This document shows positions 45,361 to 56,001 of a stretch of 64,000 nt of DNA, one piece after another. The notes beneath the pieces are model-generated. The model saw only the letters and a program-made list of their open reading frames with translations. It made no database searches and was not told the origin of the DNA. The position numbers and the translations under genes were made by a program. Location: positions 110,199,284 through 110,263,283 of the forward strand of contig OV884057.1 in assembly GCA_930367215.1 (NCBI GenBank), given 5' to 3'. Source of the stretch: Pollenia angustigena. Its lineage: Eukaryota > Arthropoda > Insecta > Diptera > Polleniidae. Position 1 is the stretch's first letter. Each line of letters opens with the position of its first letter.

Positions 45361-47153
45361 ATACAAATTACATAAAATTATCAAATAAAATATATGTATA
45401 CAATCACTTGCTATTTAAAACAACAAAATAAAAACTTGTATATATGTTAATTATAAGTTGTTGTTATTTATGTGTTTTGAAATTTTCGATAATTTTTTCA
45501 CCTTTTTTAAACTAATGGCCAATTTTAAAATGCAGGATATTTCGCAGTAGGTAAATTCTCTATGACAATTTTTTTTTTCTTATGCCCAAAGTGTATTATT
45601 TTCCTAGAAGGAAGCGAACTTACACCAAGGTAGTCCCGTGATAGGTCTTTGGTGATAGAGACCGGTTCTAGTTCTAACAATTTATATGAATAAGACCAAT
45701 CACTTTAACATGGGGTTGTGATATTTCAATAAAACAAATCCCAAAAAAAGTGTCACACCCTTTTTACCCTTTTTGTTCTTAATATACCAGTTAGATGATA
45801 AGTTCTCCTTTCACTGGTCTTTCACAAATCCCAGGACCAGTCTGTTGGAACAATATACACAAATTTCCCCCAGGGTTACTTCAATAGGTACAGTAAGAGA
45901 AAATCGAACAAGTAGTGTGAAATTATCCTCTCCCAGGATATTAAAGAAAACCAGTAAGAGTGCTATATTCGGCTATGCCAAATATTTGATACCATCCACT
46001 GAGTGCATTACAGGGATGATAAATGAGAAAACCAATAATGTACCAACGAACTTTTAAAATAGTACTTTTTCGGCCCCAATAGTACTAAAGCATTTTCTTA
46101 TAATTTTTTTTTTTATTTTATTTTAAAAAACAGACATTAACACAACAAAAACAAAAGGTACCCTGTAGTAAATAAAATAGTCAGTTGCAAAAGACACTAA
46201 CTATAAATTAACTATTTTTCAAATGACTACAAATTGGTTAAAATCTCATGCAGATATCAACCAAAAAGGCACACGTAAAACAAAAATAAAAGCAAAATAA
46301 GTTAAACAAGCATGCCATGAAGTCAAATGAAAAATGTATACAAACATTTTATAATAATTAAAAATTAAATCAATACAAATCTGTTTATGTATGTACTAGC
46401 AATTATGTGGCGTATTTATTTCAGGACTATTATACATACATCATCCTTTAGGGCAGTTTAATGCAAAACTTTCATAAATAATTATTTCTATTTATTTCAA
46501 AATATATAAAGATATACATATGTATGCATGTTCATATGTACATATATTTTTTTGACAAAAATTATTTAAAATTTAAATAATTTATTATTGACTGACAATA
46601 CTTTTAATTAATTACAAAAAGGTTGAAAAATAAGTAGTTAGTAGTCAGTTAAAAACTCATGCAAAGATGGCCAATTGACTACTGCCTATGACATGCCCAA
46701 GTTAAAATAATGAGTCGTCGACAAGGAAAAAAGTCACCTAATCAACTAGTTGTGGTTATAAAAAAACCAGTTTGAAGTTAGTTATAAATGTGTTTGACTT
46801 CCTACAGGGGAGGTTTCTGAGAATACATACATACATATTTCATTTTTTAAAAATACATACATACATAGAAAAAAAATTCTAAAAAAAACGTTTTAAGAAA
46901 TATTTTTCAACAAAAAAAAAAGTTTTTTGAAAATTTTTATTTGTTTGTTTTTTACAAAAAAAGTTTTTGCTTTTTTTTGAAACTATAAATTTTGTTTTCA
47001 AAGAAATTTTTTTTTTTTTCGTTTAAATTTTAAACACAGAAAAACTATTCTTTTTTTCACATACAAAAATTTTTTATTTAAAAAATAAAATTAAATTTTG
47101 TGTTTTCCGTTCATAATTTCCGGTCCATGATTAAAATTGGTTGCGGTTTAGAC
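45361..47153. other. AT-rich sequence with one inverted hairpin terminus
   Basis: 45950-46005 is the inverse of the hairpin 3' end of the element at 29176-31500 (TAAGAGTGCTATATTCGGC, then GATACCATCCACT). The plus-strand frame at 45773-46057 overlaps it and is not credited as a gene. TACA/CATA microsatellite tracts lie at about 46820-46870. Nothing else is recognised. Confidence 0.45.
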
Positions 47154-47242
47154 CAGTGATGCCAACTTAGTGCTTTTGACACTATTTATGGTGCTTTTTG
47201 ATGCCTCAAAACGCCAAAATTTTATCCATAGTGCCAAACTAA

Positions 47243-47375
47243 CTGCCTGTTTGTAGAACGCGAGCGCAAAAGTGACTCGTTCAACTTACATTTAAAACAA
47301 AATTTCAAAATTTGTTTTTGTTTTAAATGTAAGTTAAGCGAGTCACTTTTGTGCTCGCGTTCTACAAACAGGCAG
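47243..47375. mobile_element. Near-perfect palindromic MITE, 133 bp, TAA target duplication
   Basis: Arms of about 60 bp start CTGCCTGTTTGTAGAACG and include GCGAGCGCAAAAGTGACTCG. Their inverse ends at 47375, and TAA lies outside both ends (47240-47242 and 47376-47378). Almost the whole element folds into one hairpin. Confidence 0.85.
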
Positions 47376-48230
47376 TAAGGAAAAGCACTAACTTGGTGCT
47401 TTTTCAATTTTTCGTTAGTGCCTTTAGTGCTTTTTACAATTTTTATTTTTTTTCTTCAATTTTTAAAACTTCGATTATATAGAGGAGGATGAGATTTGCT
47501 ATTTGGGGTACAATTTTGAGAAGGCCTGTAAAGATTTTAAGATTTCAAATGATAAACAGAGAAAACAGATTCGTGATCACAACCGAATTTGGCGCCAATC
47601 GAATTTCGTCGGTTGCATGTACTATCACACAATTCGGTTACAATTACTGAAAATTTCGTTACTTAGCATAATATTTTTGATAGCAACATTTGAATTTTAT
47701 TACACCATCAGTTATAACAACAGATATTGTTAGTTGCTAGTATGATTATTAGAAAACAAAAACATGCTTATAGCCGAATTTATGAAAGATGCAACTGAAT
47801 TAATACATAATTGGTGTTCGCAACAAAAGATTTGATTGTCTTTATCAATATATTTTTTTAACCGGTTACATAAACCATTTTCCCGATTTATTAAAGAGAA
47901 AATCAAAATAATTCCAATTTTTTTGTTAGTATATTTATTTATTAATATTTTTGTGTATAGTTTATACATTATTTAATTATATACAATAACATACATACAG
48001 GTGTAAACCTTATCACTTAATGTACCAACAAAAACAATCTTTGGCGGCAATTAAACGCAATTTCTTTCTTTTTCTATCGTCTAGTGATTCTCACAATACG
48101 CCCATTGATTAAATCTGTAAATTAAAAAACAGAGCGATTTTCATGTAATGTATTTGTAATATATTTGTTTGACCAATGTACACGCGGAGAAAAATAAAAA
48201 CAATATGTACATACAGTATCGTACATATCG

Positions 48231-48481
48231 TGCCATAACCGCAGATAAAGCCTAAGCGACAAAAATAAAATTTTACAGGAGAAGTTTTTTTATATTTAAA
48301 AAAAAAGAAAACATACTAGAAATGGCGCTGGAGCTTTAATTGTTTTCGCTATAAAATCTTAACGGTAGCTTGTATGACTATACAATTTTAGGATATGATA
48401 CAAGTTTCGCCAATTTATTAATTTATTAAAAAAACGAAGATTCAAAATGATGTCGCTTAAGCTATTTCTGCGGTTATGGCT
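48231..48481. mobile_element. Foldback MITE, 251 bp, GCCATAACCGCAGA ends
   Basis: GCCATAACCGCAGATAAAGC at the left and the inverse of the right end, GCCATAACCGCAGAAATAGC, continue into AAGCGAC on both sides. No clear target duplication is seen. Confidence 0.65.
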
Positions 48482-48508
48482 CTATATATATGTATGTTTA
48501 AGATATAA

Positions 48509-49166
48509 CCCAGCTAGCATAGGATGTTTGTTAGACGATTGTGTTTAATATTCAAATCCTAAAAGAATCTTCTGATTATTATCTTACGAGTTACAAGAAT
48601 AAAATCATATAAAATTTTTATTAAGTAGTTTTTTACACATTTTCTAACACGCCTGTCCTTTAATCTTGGAATAAACCTTTTGCGACGCTCCTTATGAGTC
48701 ATATAACAATTACTGACACTGACCTACCTAAATAAGAGCGTTTTTAACACATGCAATTTCTATTGTAAACACAATTTCATTAAAACAAACCGACTTAAGG
48801 ATCTGCCAAATAAGATTTTCCAGCAGGATGGTGTTGAATTCCTAATCTTAATGTTTGTTGCGTATAAACTGTATGAAAATTAAAAGTCTTGTCATGAAGA
48901 AGAAACTGATGCTCTTGTTTAGGTGGCTCAGTTATATAGCTGAGCATTTCACGAGTTGTAAGAGAATTCTTACATGAGTCTCATATGATTCTTGATGTTA
49001 CACAAATCTCATACGAGTCACAATTAAAAAAAGCGAGGAATCATCTTGTGTAACAGTTTCTTCCGTGCGAGGAATCTTCTACGATTAAAAATTGTGCTCG
49101 TCGACGATCAAAAACGCACTTTATTAGATTCCCAGTAGATTTTTTCGATTGAAAATGCTAGCTGGG
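48509..49166. mobile_element. TIR element, 658 bp, CCCAGCTAGCAT ends
   Basis: CCCAGCTAGCAT at 48509-48520 is mirrored by ATGCTAGCTGGG at 49155-49166. The CCCAGC terminus is shared with the elements at 52533-53126 and 57378-58830. Flanks are ATAA and TACA, so a TA duplication is not exact here. Confidence 0.6.
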
Positions 49167-50252
49167 TACATATGTACGAATGAATGAATGCAGGTATTTA
49201 TAAGACAAATAACAAAGACATACATACATATATACGTAAATACATATGTACATTTATTTTTATAAAAATACGTTAATTACTTACCCCTATTAATTAAGTA
49301 TTTGCACCTTTTCCGTTTTTGACCGCAAAAATATTGTTTAAATATAAAACTACAAATTATTTTATTATATTAAAAAAAATTTGCTGTCAAAAATTTAGTA
49401 AACAATAGGGAATTTTAGCTTTTATTTGGTTGTGAATTCCAAATAATTATATTTTCAGTTTTTGTTACCGAATTGAAACTATTACCACAATCAATAATTA
49501 GCTGATATAAATGAATTAACATTTATATTACAAAATTTATTGATGAAAGCAAATTATTAATTGCAATGACCAATATTCAGTATTGCCCTGTATTTAATTC
49601 GGTTGTGATTCTAACCATTTGTACTTATTTTTAGAACTAAATTAAATTAGTTATCATAACTAATAAAAGCGTTGAAGCAATCATATTTCAGTTAGAATAA
49701 CGTTTTATTAATCAAGAGAATTAAAAATCAGTTAGAACTATACATTTTTAATAGTTGCAATAATAAATTATGTTACTTGATCAATATTTTATTACTGCAA
49801 CCGTTTCCCGACCAATTTGTTTTCTGTGTGTAAAAAAAGTGATACAAGAAAGTTGCATTCGATTTACTAAAAACTTTATTTACGAGGTTAGAGCTAGGCT
49901 TCCTATTAATTTGGAAATTTTACATAACGTTACACTTTTTAGCGTTGACATTATATTTAGTTGTCGTAATAAAAACGATGTATTTGTTTTCGGTAAACAT
50001 TTTTTGTAAAGACGTAGACACTGTTTCAAAAATAGAAAATGGTTTGGAAAATATTAGGAATTGTAAATTGAAAAATAAACAACGATTTTGAGTCATGTTC
50101 TACAAACGTATTGAAGAGTTGAAAATCATGCAGTCGAAAACCGTACAAAAGAACGCAAACACTTTAAAAACAAAAAAAGAACCGTAAAAAAGAGCCATAA
50201 CAGCTGACAGAAAATACTTTTATAACGAGCGTTGTGTAACCGGCCATTTTAA

Positions 50253-51234
50253 CCCTCCGATGAGTGACAGTTCTGAACTTCACGGCCGTGTGAAAAGGTC
50301 CCTACGGACCTTTTTTGTAAATCATGTTTTTTTCATATAAAAAATTTTTTTTGATATTTTTTTTTTGTTTTTATTGTTTATAACTAAATTCTACATACAA
50401 AAATAATTTTTTCAATTTTTTTAATTGTTTTTTTTTTGAATTTTCTTAAGACTATTATAAAAAAGTTTAAAAATTATTGTTGTTGAGCGTGTACTTCTTG
50501 TCCCCCGCCCTGTGCGCAAGTGTTGCAGCGTTGTAAAAGTGTGATGTGTTCTCCGCAAACAGCGTTGCCGCAGACGAAGCAGTATGCCCGCGTTTTCCGC
50601 TGCCGCCCGTACTCAGAACGGCAAAGGCGACATGACGGTCTACTTGACCTAGCCGCAAACGACGGTGCGTTGCCTTCCATCAGTCTTGGTAATACCTGAA
50701 ATGAAAAGAAAAATAAAAAACAAATAAATATATATTCTATTCTTGAATTTGAAGATATTTTTCTTACCCTGACATCGTACTATTGATGGTGCGCTTCGGG
50801 TTCTTCTTGAACTCCTGTGGAATGAATGTTTGGTTGTAGCGCACTGTACCAACATATGCGGTCTTCCTCCTCAACAAAATAAAATGTTTTTATCATCATC
50901 CCTAATGTCTTTGAGTTTAGGTCTTTGTGTTCAGAACAAGTAAATTATGTGTTGAAACAATAAAAAAATTATAATGATGCCCAAAAACATGCATTTATTA
51001 GTGAAATTCAGTACAAGGTCCATACGGACCTATTCACACGTCCGCGTACTATTCTCACTAAAACCTCAATAACCCATAAAGTAATGATCCGATCGGCTTG
51101 ATTTTTTTTCCAAAAGATGCGCAACAAAATACCCTACAGAGTAACTTGGGGGTGGGTTGTAGTGGCCGAATTAGGAGTAATTTCATTTTGAAAAGGCAAA
51201 AAGGTCCCTAGGGACCTTCTCACTCATCGGAGGG
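50253..51234 (-). mobile_element. piggyBac-like element, 982 bp, internally deleted, TTAA site
   Basis: The ends CCCTCCGATGAGTG and inverse CACTCATCGGAGGG follow TTAA on the left (50249-50252) and meet TAAA on the right, one base off the expected TTAA. Subterminal palindromes AAAAGGTCCCTACGGACC (50295-50312) and AAGGTCCCTAGGGACCTT (near 51210), plus GGTCCATACGGACC near 51020, are inverted or direct repeats of one motif. The interior encodes, on the minus strand, parts of the piggyBac transposase C-terminus. Confidence 0.8.
50467..50860 (-). pseudogene. piggyBac transposase C-terminal fragments (Cys-rich domain)
   Basis: The frame at 50474-50680 encodes CRLCRSEYGRQRKTRAYC, FVCGNAVCGEH and CNTC, the zinc-binding Cys-rich domain that binds piggyBac ends. 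Upstream, about 50770-50860 in another frame, it encodes YVGTVRYNQTFIPQEFKKNP, a segment normally before it. Between them are a GTAAGA donor and a TTTCAG acceptor (50696-50767, 72 nt). These could be an intron, but the two frames would not join cleanly, so the copy is broken either way. The catalytic Asp region is missing. Confidence 0.75.
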
Positions 51235-51805
51235 TAAATGCGCTTTAGTTTTTAAACGCACGACACTCGTCTCCAAAAAACCGCGTGCTGTGCACTTCTT
51301 CCTCTAGTGATATTGCAAAAAGGTATGGCTAAGTATCAGAATACAAACATACATACATATTTTTTCTGTTTTACACCTTATGTGTGGTCTTTATTCAGAA
51401 GCGTACATAGGTTAAAATAATTGGATAATATCATACGCCAATTGTTTTATTAAACTTTTCATGATTTTAATAAAGATTTATTTTACCGATAAAATATAAG
51501 GGTTTTTTATTAAAATTTGGGCTGTCATTAAGTTTTATAAACAATGGTCGGTCATTGAAAATTTTCGGTAATTGCAACCGGCCAGATTTTTTCGAGTTAC
51601 GAAAATCGATCCCGCACTGTATTACTTAAAAACTGTTTTATGGCCAATGAGGATGATCCAAATGATTTGGATTATATTTTTTTTATTGCAGATAATAAAA
51701 ATACATTTAAATATTTTCATATAAAAATTTAAATATTTTTATTATTTAATTTTAAATGAAAATGGCCACCTATCAACGCCGTCGCCTTTTTTTTTAATTT
51801 TGGAG

Positions 51806-51841
51806 GTATATAATATTCGGCACAGCCGAATGCAACTTGTT
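51806..51841 (+). other. Hairpin terminus ATTCGGCACAGCCGAAT, partial copy
   Basis: The hairpin followed by GCAACTTGTTTTG matches the 3' end of the element at 29176-31500, although CACTCT is missing here. No 5' part is identified nearby. Confidence 0.5.
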
Positions 51842-52256
51842 TTGTGTTTAATTAAATTGTAAAAATGGCTTAGTGCTTTTTACGCTTTTTTTTTTGTTCA
51901 AAATAGTGCTTTTTAGTGCTTTTTTTTAAATTTTAAAGTACTTTTTGCTCTCAAAAAGTTGGCATCACTGGTTTATACATACATATATTAAATAATTGAC
52001 TGACAATCAGAAAGTTGTATGACTTTTTTTTTTAGCAATTTTTACTAGCTTGAGTAAAATATCATGATTCGTAACAGTTTAAGCCGAACTTAAATGATTT
52101 TAATGAGAAGAAATTATATTGGAGCCATGGTAAGCTATGAACCAGTCATCCCAAAATTCTGCAGAGTGATTTCTGGTATTAAAAGACATATATTTCAATA
52201 CAGCGGAGAAATTAGTTTTAGCGTTTGCAGTGAGTTTCAGATGGCTGCTAATCTAA

Positions 52257-52520
52257 GTGCTGGTTCACACAGGTCAAGTTTACTTGAACAGTTTTATTTT
52301 AATTTTCTTTTGAACTTGCGTTCACGTTCATGCACAAAATGAATTTTTGTTTTCTTTTCCTTCAACTTTGTAGCTTTTTATTATATTGCGGATGAAAAAA
52401 GAAAAGAAAAGTAAAAACTGACTGGTACGGTCAAGTATGTACCCCTTTCCATTCTCTTTACCCCTCTCTCCTAAAAGCTCAAGACTTGAAGAGTCAAACT
52501 TGACCTGTGTGAACCAGCAC
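52257..52520. mobile_element. MITE of the GTGCTGGTTCAC family, copy 3, TAA target duplication
   Basis: The ends GTGCTGGTTCACACAGGTC and the inverse of the right end are identical for 19 bp. TAA lies outside both (52254-52256 and 52521-52523). At 264 bp it is longer than copies 1 and 2, with a central stretch of different sequence (TGCACAAAATG..CTTTTTATTATATTG) inside the usual AAGCTCAAGACTTGA arm. Confidence 0.85.
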
Positions 52521-52532
52521 TAAGGGTTATTA

Positions 52533-53126
52533 CCCAGCAAAAACTTTGCTTAAAAAATAAGCAGAAAAATAATGAGAATTTGACGAGCCGACTACTTACT
52601 TTTCTACTAGAAAAAGTACTTATTTTTGTTCGAGATGTCCTTAAAGTAATCCTTTATAATTTAGCCTATTATAATCTAAAAAATAATATGTTTTTTTTTA
52701 TATATAGTTACACAAAGTCAATAAAGTAAAATTTTTTTTATTTTTTTTAATTTTTTTAATTATTTTTTTTTTATTTTTTTTAATTATTTTATTTTTTCTT
52801 ATTTTATTTTACTTTATTTTATTTTTTTTCTGTCTCTGGCGGGATTCGATCGCGCAACCTCGGTGCTGATAGACTAGCTCGCTACCAGCTAGTCTACCGG
52901 GGCAGTGTAGTTTTTGTATTAAAAAACTATGTTTTTTGACTATAATGATTATAATGACATTTTTATTGTCGTAATGAACATTTAAATTTTTCTGTATATT
53001 TAAGATATAATAATAAAGTTATTATTTAATATATAACTAATAATCCAAAAAGTGGCGAATAAAGCTACAAAGTAATGAATTCTTGAAGTCATTAAAAGTA
53101 GGATTGTAAGCAAAGTTTTTGCTGGG
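52533..53126. mobile_element. TIR element, CCCAGCAAAAACTTTGCTTA ends, TA target duplication, with tRNA-like module
   Basis: The 20-bp ends are exact inverse copies, with TA outside both (52531-52532 and 53127-53128). The core (TCAATAAAGTAAA, T-rich tract, tRNA-like module at 52830-52906, ACTATGTTTTTT, TAATGACATTTTT) is shared with 15503-16462, whose ends differ. Confidence 0.82.
52830..52906 (-). repeat. tRNA-like module, third copy
   Basis: The minus strand reads CTGCCCCGGTAGACTAGC, then GAGCTAGTCTATCAGCACCG and GATCGAATCCCGCCAGAGAC, followed by an A-rich stretch. The middle (with GAGC) is longer than in the 15702 copy, like the 35133 copy. Confidence 0.65.
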
Positions 53127-53204
53127 TATGGCCGTATATCACAAAATTGCATAACATTTTTCTTGGCCATATGAAGCTAAGTTGGATGAAAGTTTATCGC
53201 CATA

Positions 53205-53680
53205 TCTATATCTGCTACGGTTTTAGGCGTATTTAATTACTTTACCAGAGTGGGCTTTATATGACGTATATAGTTAATTATGAACCGATCATCACGAAAT
53301 TTATTAGTGTGATGTTTTAATATAAAACTGTGAAGTATTAAATTTTAATCTGATAGCATTATTTTGTACGGTTTTAGGCGTACTAAGCTGTTTTCCGGGA
53401 GTAGGGTTTATATGGGGCCTAGGGTAAATTATGGACTGATCCTCTTGGGGCCTATGGTAAAAATTGGACCGATCTTCCCAAAATTTCATAGTCTTATTTC
53501 TAGGCCTATAAAACTGTGACGTGCCAACATTTGTAACGATAGTAGGGTTTATATGGAGCCTAGGGTAAATTAATAACCGATTTTCACAAAATTTCATAGT
53601 CTTATTTCTAGTCCTATAAAACTGTGATGTACCAAATTTTGTTATGATAGCATTATCAATTATGACAAAGTACAATGTTG
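53205..53680 (-). repeat. Minisatellite of the 29570-30170 family, inverted
   Basis: In inverse it carries CCGTACAAAATAATGC, CCGGAAAACAG, CATATAAACCCTACT, TTTACCCTAGG and CACAGTTTTATAGG. Two copies of GTAGGGTTTATATGG at about 53402 and 53542 give a period near 140 bp. There are about three partial monomers. The minus frame at 53304-53675 is an artefact of the repeat. Confidence 0.75.
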
Positions 53681-53898
53681 CTTTAAAGGTTGTGTTTTTT
53701 TAATAAGTTGCGCGATATATATTTATTTAAACTATTGTGCCACTTATTGAATAATATGGGGAAATATATAAATAATTGGCGAATAACATATACAATAATA
53801 TTGTAAATGTATGGGGCGATTGACGATTATCTACAACAGAAATATTATTTTCATGTGTACCTCCAATATAAATACTGTTTGCTATTAAATACTTAGAT

Positions 53899-54102
53899 CA
53901 GTGATAACCACTCCATAGACTCGCGAGCCAGTCAATAATCGTTTTTTTCACACAGACACGGTCGGCAATTCACATGTATATTACAACTTTGTTCGTTTCA
54001 AAACATCAGACTATCATCAGTCTCTGCGATCGCACACAAGCACATAATATCTTTGTGTGCGTGCGTTCGGGGCTTTCTTAGTTCGGGGCTTGGTTATCAC
54101 TG
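53899..54102. mobile_element. hAT MITE, 204 bp, perfect 8-bp target duplication ACTTAGAT
   Basis: The ends are CAGTGATAACCA and the inverse TGGTTATCACTG. ACTTAGAT lies immediately outside both (53891-53898 and 54103-54110) with no mismatch, so this is one of the younger insertions here. Confidence 0.92.
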
Positions 54103-54537
54103 ACTTAGATACATAAATGAATTCTAATAATATATTTTTTTCCTTTTATTTTCATAAATTTTTTTTTTTTAACAAAAAGTACCATTTGGTGGGAAAAATA
54201 CGCTTTCAATTCAAAATAAATAAGAAAAAGTTAATTAATATTTATAATTTACTTAACCCTTAAATACCTGAAATTGAAATATGTATTAAATTGCGGCAAC
54301 AATTTTTGTTCTAGCATATATTTATGCTGGAAATTAAGAATCTTAGTTTCAATTCAGAAAAAATGCTTGTGTGAAGCTCCAGGACAAAATTAAGGAAGAC
54401 CGTCTGTAGACGGTCTTAGTTGCTTAAGGGAAAATAATATTTTCAGAAATAAATCTAATATGATGGTTAGATGAAAGAAAATAAGTTTTATTTTGTACTT
54501 TTCGTGCTAAATAAATTACATGTTCAAATTAAATATA

Positions 54538-55571
54538 TTATTTTCTCATGTGGTATCCTGTGAAACAGTTCTTTGTTTTTGAAAAGCATAGGTGGACGTT
54601 GCATTTAGTACAAAATGTGTGGGTGTCAGATTTTTTACAAAGTTTGCAGGACTTTTTTGAACCCCATTGAGGAAAATAATTAGTCTTGTCAAATCTTACA
54701 CCAGCTACAGGATTAACGGCTTTTTTCCCAATAATAGAGCTACTAGTTGATTCTTCAACAAATGATGGACGACCAACCGAACGTTTTTCGACGGAAACGC
54801 AGAGCTCTTTTGCAATGCTCGAGCGAAATTCAAACATTGTCATGGTTTTTTCTTTTTTATTATCGTTCGAATTTTGTTTTTTTTTTCTGATTTATTTCTA
54901 CGGTATAACAAAAAAGATATTGTTATACCCATGTCAAGCAAATGGTAAAATAACCTATTTGACATGTCCTGGGTTTTGATTTTGAGACCATTGCGACCCA
55001 TATATGCATCCATTAAGTCTACACCTCCCATGTGCGCATTATACTCATGGATGATCTGTGGACAGTCGATTTCATCGTAGATTTTTTTCTTACGGTTGTA
55101 ACGTCCAATTTTAGATGGCTGGTTGACTAAACTGTTTCGTTGGAAGGGCATTATGCCCACATATGTTGAACATAGTCTTACATTTTTTGTGTCCTTCCAA
55201 AAAACTGTAGACATTTCTACCCCATAAGCACCTCCAATAAATTCCGTACAATAACCTCGTGGCGATGAATGTAATATCTTTATACAATCTGGCACCATAT
55301 CATCATTTTCAGGAATAATTTCATTACACTCATAGTCAGTATTTTCAACGCTATCAGGAATGATTTCATCGCACTCGTAATCCGGATCTTCAATGCTATC
55401 GTCAATGTCTTCAAAATCATCGTCTTCTATTGAGTCCATAAAATTAGCTATTTCTTGGTCACTCAACGAAGAAAGTTTAATTTTTCTCGTTCTATGTAAA
55501 TGCTGGTTTTCTTCCTCTTGTGCCGACATCTTGTGTGTTAAAGGTCTCTTAGTTGCTGTTCCAAAAAACAA
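54538..55571 (-). pseudogene. piggyBac transposase, central catalytic part deleted, one frameshift
   Basis: Frame 54840-55571 begins with an acidic N-terminus (about residues 15-95, Asp/Glu-rich, duplicated DYEC(D/N)EIIP). It joins directly to late core sequence: RGYCTEFIGG, VFWKDTKNVRL, PSKIGRYNRKKKIYDEIDCP and EYNAHMGGVDLMDAY. Frame 54538-54843 continues, overlapping by 4 nt in another phase, with the Cys-rich end CKLCKKSDTHTFCTKC and CFTGYH. Roughly the middle third, which holds the first catalytic Asp residues, is absent, so it is inactive. The C-terminal Cys domain could still bind ends if expressed (inference). Confidence 0.85.
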
Positions 55572-56001
55572 GGAGTAACATTGATTATATTTTACTCCGG
55601 TAAAAAACGTTACAACAAATTTTTTTTCACTGGTACTCTGTTCAGTATTTCGTGCGAAATGTTTTCATACTCAATATAAAAAAAATTTCTGTGAAATACA
55701 AACGAAAAAATGTTGATAGAGTTGTACTCTGTTCATATACGAAAAACATGCGAAATGTTTCTAGCAACATTTTTATTTTCCGTGCGAATGCAGCTCCTAT
55801 TATTTCGCACGGAATTTTAAGCAACAACTAATCATTTTTTGTAATTTTGTTTTTGTAAAGTGGAGTTTCAAAAATAAAAATGTGGAAAAGTGCAAAAATT
55901 AATAATCAAATGAAATTTTTTTGTTTTTTACTATAGAAAATAATTAAAATAAAATTGTTTTTACTTTTTTTAATGACATTCATCAAAACACATGGTTTTG
56001 T

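Larger units (their letters stand above)
48179..49829. mobile_element. TIR element with ACACGC-GAGAAAA ends, host of two smaller elements
   Basis: The left end TACACGCGGAGAAAAATAAA and the inverse of the right end near 49829, TACACACAGAAAACAAAT, resemble the ends of 30171-31448. The interior is AT-rich with ATTAGTTATCATAACTAA-like repeats. It contains the foldback at 48231-48481 and the TIR element at 48509-49166. The boundaries are less certain than for the copy at 30171. Confidence 0.5.
47154..51970. mobile_element. hAT-type shell, 4.8 kb, CAGTGATGCCAACTT ends, hosting other elements
   Basis: The left end CAGTGATGCCAACTTAGTGC and the inverse of the right end, CAGTGATGCCAACTTTTTGA, are flanked by GTTTAGAC (47146-47153) and GTTTATAC (51971-51978), an 8-bp duplication with one mismatch. 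TAGTGCTTTTT motifs are common inside both ends. Between the ends are a palindromic MITE, two TIR elements, a foldback MITE, a piggyBac relic and a hairpin terminus. No hAT transposase was recognised, so the original element was probably a short non-autonomous one expanded by insertions. Confidence 0.75.

Noticed and set aside
45773..46057. 94-residue open frame on the plus strand
   Set aside because: It overlaps the inverted hairpin terminus of a dispersed repeat and has no recognisable motif.
49770..50009. 79-residue plus-strand frame
   Set aside because: It overlaps the right end of a TIR element, with no recognisable family.
53304..53675. 123-residue open frame with repeated sequence
   Set aside because: It is a translation of the minisatellite, not a gene.
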